Shown one piece after another: positions 60,078 through 64,000 of a stretch of 64,000 nucleotides of DNA. The DNA is taken from the NCBI GenBank assembly GCA_949293555.1, contig CASFDV010000001.1, positions 76,590-140,589 on the forward strand. The letters run 5' to 3'. Under the pieces are notes generated by a model, which had not been told where the DNA came from, searched no databases, and worked only from the letters and a program-made list of their open reading frames with translations. Position 1 is the first letter of the stretch. Each line of letters starts with the position of its first letter. This DNA comes from an uncultured Bacillota bacterium. Lineage in GTDB: Bacteria > Bacillota_I > Bacilli_A > RFN20 > CAG-826. The position numbers and the translations under genes are program-made.

Positions 60078-60626
60078 ATGCTAAGAATAACCAAGGACGG
60101 CGTGCCTTCCTTGCGCGCGCCTTCGAAGGAAGTCCCCCTTCCCCTCGAGGAGAAGGACAGGAAGCTCCTCATGGACATGCTGGAGCACCTTAAGGAAAGC
60201 CAGGACGACTCCTTCCGCGAGAAACACCCTTCCGTAAGGGAAGGAATCGGGCTTGCCGCCCCACAGGCCGGGGTGAACCGGCGGCTTCTCGTCATCCATT
60301 ACCCGAAGGACGGGGAAGGAAACTACCAGACTTATTGCCTCGCCAACCCGCGGATCGTTTCCCAAAGCGTGAAGGAATGCTACCTCGAAAGCGGGGAGGG
60401 CTGCCTTTCCGTCGACAAGGAGCATCCCGGCTATAGCTACAGGAGCTACCGCATCCGGGTGGAGGCATATGACGCCCTCCTCGGCCAGAAGGTGCTGATC
60501 AAGGCGATTGGCTTCGACGCCATCGTCCTCCAGCACGAGATCGACCATCTTGACGGCATCCTTTTCTACGACCGCATCGACAAGAAGGATCCTTTCCTCA
60601 AGAAGCCCGGAGCGATCGCCTTATGA
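60078..60626 (+). CDS. def: Peptide deformylase
   Basis: 182 aa; removes the formyl group from new proteins. All three motifs are intact: GIGLAAPQAG, EGCLSV (metal Cys) and QHEIDHLDG (metal His pair and catalytic Glu). It has the longer N-terminal region of the type 2 Gram-positive enzymes. It overlaps the next gene as ATGA. Confidence 0.96.
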   Translation: MLRITKDGVPSLRAPSKEVPLPLEEKDRKLLMDMLEHLKESQDDSFREKHPSVREGIGLAAPQAGVNRRLLVIHYPKDGEGNYQTYCLANPRIVSQSVKECYLESGEGCLSVDKEHPGYSYRSYRIRVEAYDALLGQKVLIKAIGFDAIVLQHEIDHLDGILFYDRIDKKDPFLKKPGAIAL

Positions 60627-61648
60627 AAAAGAAGCTCTCCATCCCCTCCCTCCTGTTCCTCCCCCTCCTCCTCGCCTCCTGCACGGGGGCGGGGCCCGAG
60701 GACTACATCCAGACGCTCGCCATGGAACGGGATGACTTCCGGATCCTCCAGCTCACGGACATCCACTGGTCGCTTTCGACCAACATCCCTCGCCAGAAGG
60801 AATACATGGACATCCTCGTCGAGCATTCCGATCCCGACCTCATCGTCATCACCGGGGACGCCCTCTTCACCGCCACGAAGAACATCGCCGCGATGCTATA
60901 CGACTACATCGACTCCCTCGGGATCCCCTACGGCGTCGTCTACGGGAACCATGACATGCAGGGCATGTGGTCTTCCTCCTGGATGGACCGGAACATCGTG
61001 CGGGAGAACGCCGCTTTCCGGATCGTCCAGGACGACATGCAGGGAAGGACGAACTGGGCCATCAACATCGAGAAGAACGACGAAATCGTCTGGCAGGTCA
61101 TCGGCATCGACTCAAACTCCTACATGGCCGACGGCCTTCTCTACCAGTACGACTATATCCACGACGACCAGGTGAGCTGGTTCCAGTCGGTCGCCGAGGA
61201 AGGCGTCCCATCGATCGGCTTCCTCCATATCCCCCTCTGGGAGTACGCCTACGCCTATGAGGAGAACCCGGAAGGTATCATCGGGGAGCTGAGGGAGCCC
61301 GACTCCGCGACCCCGGACCTTGTGGAAGAGTGCGGAGAAGTCCCCTTCTATCCCTCAAGCGTCCATAGCGCCTTCTTCGAGGCCGCCAAGGATGCAGGGA
61401 TGCGGGGAATCTTCGGCGGCCATGACCATAGCAACGACTGGGTCGGGATGTACGAAGGGGTCGCCCTTGGCTACGGAGTGAAGTGCGGGAGGGAGCTCTA
61501 CTACGGGGTGAGCGAGCACGGCTACGACCTCACAGGCGCCGCGCTCTATACGCTAGGGACGGACGAATCCCTGCAGATCACGCATATGTATCTAGATAAC
61601 ACGACAATGGAGTTCACGAACGAAATCACCGTGGAGGTAGCCCGATGA
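60623..61648 (+). CDS. Exported metallophosphoesterase lipoprotein
   Basis: 341 aa. A lipoprotein signal with lipobox LASC (Cys20), then a calcineurin-like phosphoesterase with motifs LTDIHW, GDALF, GNHDM, FLHIPLWEY and GGHDHSNDW in order, so the two-metal site looks complete. It probably acts on an extracytoplasmic phosphoester; substrate unknown. It overlaps def upstream and the membrane protein downstream, each as ATGA, an unusual operon partner for deformylase. Confidence 0.9.
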   Translation: MKKKLSIPSLLFLPLLLASCTGAGPEDYIQTLAMERDDFRILQLTDIHWSLSTNIPRQKEYMDILVEHSDPDLIVITGDALFTATKNIAAMLYDYIDSLGIPYGVVYGNHDMQGMWSSSWMDRNIVRENAAFRIVQDDMQGRTNWAINIEKNDEIVWQVIGIDSNSYMADGLLYQYDYIHDDQVSWFQSVAEEGVPSIGFLHIPLWEYAYAYEENPEGIIGELREPDSATPDLVEECGEVPFYPSSVHSAFFEAAKDAGMRGIFGGHDHSNDWVGMYEGVALGYGVKCGRELYYGVSEHGYDLTGAALYTLGTDESLQITHMYLDNTTMEFTNEITVEVAR

Positions 61649-62589
61649 GTTCTTTCTGGAACAAAGACGGCCAGCGGGCCCTTTCCTATGCCCTCATCAT
61701 CTTCTACGTCCTTGTCTCTCCTCTCGTGTTCGTGGGTTCCTATCACTTCATCGGCGACCTTCTCGACTTCTCCCACTTCGGGTTCCTCCTTCCGCCCTAC
61801 CTCGGGTACGTGGTCATTCCCCTATATCTCCTCGCCCTCATATACCTCCTGGCATTCCCAGGGGAGAAAAGCGACCTGAAGAGGCTCCATCTCGTCCACG
61901 GGGGCGTCCTCGCCGGCCTTGGCCTCCTGCTCGTCATCCTGGTCTCCTCCTACATCGCCTCCGGCTTCTACTGGTCCCCCGTGATGGGCACGGTGAACTA
62001 CATCTTCCCCATCGACCTGATCGTCTATGGTTGCATCGCCGTGCTCATCGGCGCCTTCCTCTTCATCCAGCCCCTCCTCCCGGGGAGCGACTTCTCCTCA
62101 TGGAAAAGGAAGGAAAGGGGCAAGTGGTTCTGGCCGCTCTTCTCCGGAAGCTTGCTTTACGCGCTTATCGCCTTGTACCTCCTCGGGGCGCTTCTCTCGG
62201 GCGTCGACTTCGGGGACTGGTTCTCCGGTACCTTCGCCCTCATGTTCCCCAGCTACTTCATGATGGCCCTGACCTCCCTCCTCCTCCTCCCGATCGTCTA
62301 TCGCGAGAACCTCCTATCCGCCCATCCTGAAAAGAAGAGGGCCATGCTCATGACGCTCGTGCCAGGGATCCTCGTCGGAATCGGGCTCATCTTCCTCATC
62401 GCGACGAACCTCTACGAGCCCAATCTGTACGTCAAGGGCGGCAAGGCCTACTTCCCGATCGACTTCGAAGGTTCCCTGAACGTCGCGCCGGTCGTGCTCT
62501 CCCTCTTTCCCCTCATAGGATTCCTCGCGATCCTCGTCCCGAACATCCGCTCTTCCTCGAAGAAAGAGGGAGAAGACGAGAAAGAATAG
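61645..62589 (+). CDS. Polytopic membrane protein of unknown function
   Basis: 314 aa with about eight hydrophobic helices (ALSYALIIFYVLVSPLVFVG; YVVIPLYLLALIYLLAF; VLAGLGLLLVILVSSYIA; and others) and an acidic-basic C-terminal tail (SSSKKEGEDEKE). No transporter or enzyme motif is recognised. It is translationally coupled to the metallophosphoesterase gene, so it may work with that enzyme at the cell surface. Confidence 0.8.
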   Translation: MSSFWNKDGQRALSYALIIFYVLVSPLVFVGSYHFIGDLLDFSHFGFLLPPYLGYVVIPLYLLALIYLLAFPGEKSDLKRLHLVHGGVLAGLGLLLVILVSSYIASGFYWSPVMGTVNYIFPIDLIVYGCIAVLIGAFLFIQPLLPGSDFSSWKRKERGKWFWPLFSGSLLYALIALYLLGALLSGVDFGDWFSGTFALMFPSYFMMALTSLLLLPIVYRENLLSAHPEKKRAMLMTLVPGILVGIGLIFLIATNLYEPNLYVKGGKAYFPIDFEGSLNVAPVVLSLFPLIGFLAILVPNIRSSSKKEGEDEKE

Positions 62590-62602
62590 GTAACCGCTTA
62601 CC
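62589..62602. promoter_or_regulatory. cre-like / LacI-type palindrome upstream of rnjA
   Basis: GGTAACCGCTTACC has GTAA and TTAC arms around a central CG, 12 bp upstream of the candidate -35 of the RNase J gene. It differs from the cre consensus at both ends, so a different LacI-family protein is as likely. Confidence 0.35.
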
Positions 62603-62614
62603 CGCGCCCCTTCC

Positions 62615-62643
62615 TTGCTAGGCCTTTTCGGCTTTGCGATAAT
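62615..62643 (+). promoter_or_regulatory. Promoter of the RNase J gene
   Basis: TTGCTA -35 at 62615-62620, a 17-bp spacer and TGC-GATAAT -10 at 62638-62643. The leader would be about 48 nt, with GGGAGG at 62683-62688. Confidence 0.6.
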
Positions 62644-62697
62644 TCAGGCAACAAGTCCGAGAAGGATGCTCATTCGCTGAGAAGGGAGGCCTTAGGC

Positions 62698-64000
62698 ATG
62701 GCCGCGACCGACAATTCCATCAATATATTCGCCTTGGGGGGCCTGGGCGAGGTAGGCAAGAACACCTACTGCTTCGAGTCCTCCCGCTCCATCATCCTCG
62801 TCGATGCCGGGGTCCGCTTCCCGGAGGCGAACCTCCCGGGCGTGGACTACGTCATCCCCGACTACAGCTTCCTGAGGAACAACAGGGCCAAGTTCAAGGC
62901 CCTCTTCATCACGCACGGGCACGAGGACCATATCGGCGGCATCCCCTTCCTCGCCAGGACCATCCATATCCCCGTCATCTACGCCCCGCGCCTGGCGGCC
63001 GCGCTCATCCGCCATAAGCTCGAGGAGCACCGCATCAAGGACAACATCGTCATCCGCGAGGTCAAGGACGGAGAGACGATCGACGTCGGAGGAGACTTCA
63101 AGGTGACCTTCTTCCAGGTCACCCATTCGATCCCGGATTCCTTCGGCCTTTGCATCAACACCTCCGAGGGAAGGATCATTGAGACCGGCGACTTCAAGGT
63201 CGACCTCACCCCGGTCGGGCCCAACTTCAACATCGCCGCCCTCTCCCGCTTCGGGACGGAAGGGGTCGACCTCCTCATGGCGGATTCCACGAACGCCGAG
63301 ATCGAAGGCTACACCCCTTCGGAGACCGCGGTCCGCTCGGGACTCCGCGAGGTGTTCGAGAAAGCCCCGGGGCGCATCATCGTCAGCACGTTCTCGAGCA
63401 ACATCAACCGCATCCAGCAGGTCGTCCAGGAAGCCGTCGATAACGGCAGGAAAATCTGCATCCTCGGCCGCTCGATGGAAAACGTCGTCGGCATCGCCCG
63501 CGAGTACGGGATCATCAAGATTCCCGATGAATCGATCATCGAGGACAAGGAGCTCAGGAACTACCGGGGGAACGAGATCTGCATCCTCTGCACCGGGAGC
63601 CAGGGAGAGGAAATGGCCGCCCTGTCCCGCATCGCCCGTGGCGAGCACAAGCACGTCCATATCCAGCCGATGGACACGGTCGTCTTCTCCTCCAACCCGA
63701 TCCCCGGGAACGGGGCTCTCGTCGACAGGCTCGTGAACTCCATCGTCAAGCAGGGGGCGGACGTCCGCCAGAACGGGCTTGCCTTCTCCCTTCACTCCAG
63801 CGGCCACCCGAGCAAGCAGGAGCTCCGTCTCATCCAGAGGCTCGCCAACCCCCGTTACTTCATGCCGGTCCACGGCGAATACCGGATGCTCCGCCTCCAC
63901 GGGGAGATCGCCGAGCAATGCGGCCTGCCCAAGGACAGGATCTTCCTTTGCGAGAACGGGGACATCCTCACCCTCCGCGACCACAAGGTCACCAGGGGCG
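62698..64000 (+). CDS. rnjA: Ribonuclease J, C-terminus cut by window edge
   Basis: Metallo-beta-lactamase-fold RNase that acts as 5'-3' exonuclease and endonuclease in mRNA decay and rRNA maturation. 434 codons are visible of about 550. The metal motif is THGHEDHIGG (about residues 72-81); GDFKVDLTP, MADSTNAEIEGYTPSE and MPVHGEYRML follow in the family order. ATG 62698 has GGGAGG 9 nt upstream. The C-terminal domain lies beyond the right edge. Assignment to J1 rather than J2 is not certain. Confidence 0.95.
   Translation, partial: MAATDNSINIFALGGLGEVGKNTYCFESSRSIILVDAGVRFPEANLPGVDYVIPDYSFLRNNRAKFKALFITHGHEDHIGGIPFLARTIHIPVIYAPRLAAALIRHKLEEHRIKDNIVIREVKDGETIDVGGDFKVTFFQVTHSIPDSFGLCINTSEGRIIETGDFKVDLTPVGPNFNIAALSRFGTEGVDLLMADSTNAEIEGYTPSETAVRSGLREVFEKAPGRIIVSTFSSNINRIQQVVQEAVDNGRKICILGRSMENVVGIAREYGIIKIPDESIIEDKELRNYRGNEICILCTGSQGEEMAALSRIARGEHKHVHIQPMDTVVFSSNPIPGNGALVDRLVNSIVKQGADVRQNGLAFSLHSSGHPSKQELRLIQRLANPRYFMPVHGEYRMLRLHGEIAEQCGLPKDRIFLCENGDILTLRDHKVTRG

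Noticed and set aside
1-64000. CRISPR array, insertion sequence, rRNA or prophage genes
   Set aside because: No regularly spaced repeats, transposase-like proteins, rRNA sequence or phage structural genes were seen on either strand.

Overview
The window looks like chromosome of a GC-rich member of the Bacillota, probably an uncultured Bacilli lineage related to Erysipelotrichales/RF39-type gut bacteria (inference). The reasons are AddAB rather than RecBCD, an atpI-B-E-F-H-A-G-D operon, YlbF-RsmD-CoaD, RNase J, YitT, a TGS/PRK-type uridine kinase and TraX. TGA is an ordinary stop and many neighbours overlap as ATGA, so the standard bacterial code is used. Strong third-position G/C creates very long antisense reading frames that are not genes.

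Layout. 1-5.4 kb: F-type ATP synthase operon (minus), cut by the left edge inside atpD; its c subunit has carboxylates in both helices. 5.5-8.3 kb: uridine kinase-like protein and a DUF5677-like protein. 8.4-14.7 kb: addBA. 15.1-20.9 kb: pepP, yigZ and a 1,292-aa membrane-anchored protein of unknown role, divergent from a CPBP protease-traX-trxA run. 23-28 kb: ppa, an Fe-S aldo/keto reductase, tRNA-Asp and tRNA-Gly, a flavodoxin, rdgB, a lipoprotein and a small membrane protein. 28.2-33.1 kb: a heterodimeric ABC exporter operon led by a zinc-ribbon/Sel1-like protein. 33.1-39.6 kb: PAP2 phosphatase, DUF1624-like acyltransferase, AMP-ligase, NUDIX, TetR plus SAM methyltransferase, DUF3737.

39.7-55.4 kb: genes related to DNA defence, between two tRNA-Ser genes. 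They are a Wadjet/Mks-like jetABC operon with no jetD beside it, a 1,957-aa DUF4011 helicase-nuclease of Hhe type, and, beyond proS and a degenerate GGDEF/EAL-like protein, an orphan vsr. 55.4-64 kb: a paralogue of the small membrane protein, yitT, an exported protein, a YfiH/LACC1 relative lacking its metal ligands, coaD-rsmD-ylbF, def with a metallophosphoesterase and a membrane protein, and the start of rnjA.

The most striking window-wide signal is promoter placement. At least 15 transcription units have a -10 hexamer (TANNAT-like, often TGn-extended) whose last base lies 6-8 nt before the start codon, with no Shine-Dalgarno sequence, which predicts leaderless mRNAs. Genes inside operons, and some first genes, instead carry AGGAGG-type ribosome sites, so two initiation modes seem to coexist.
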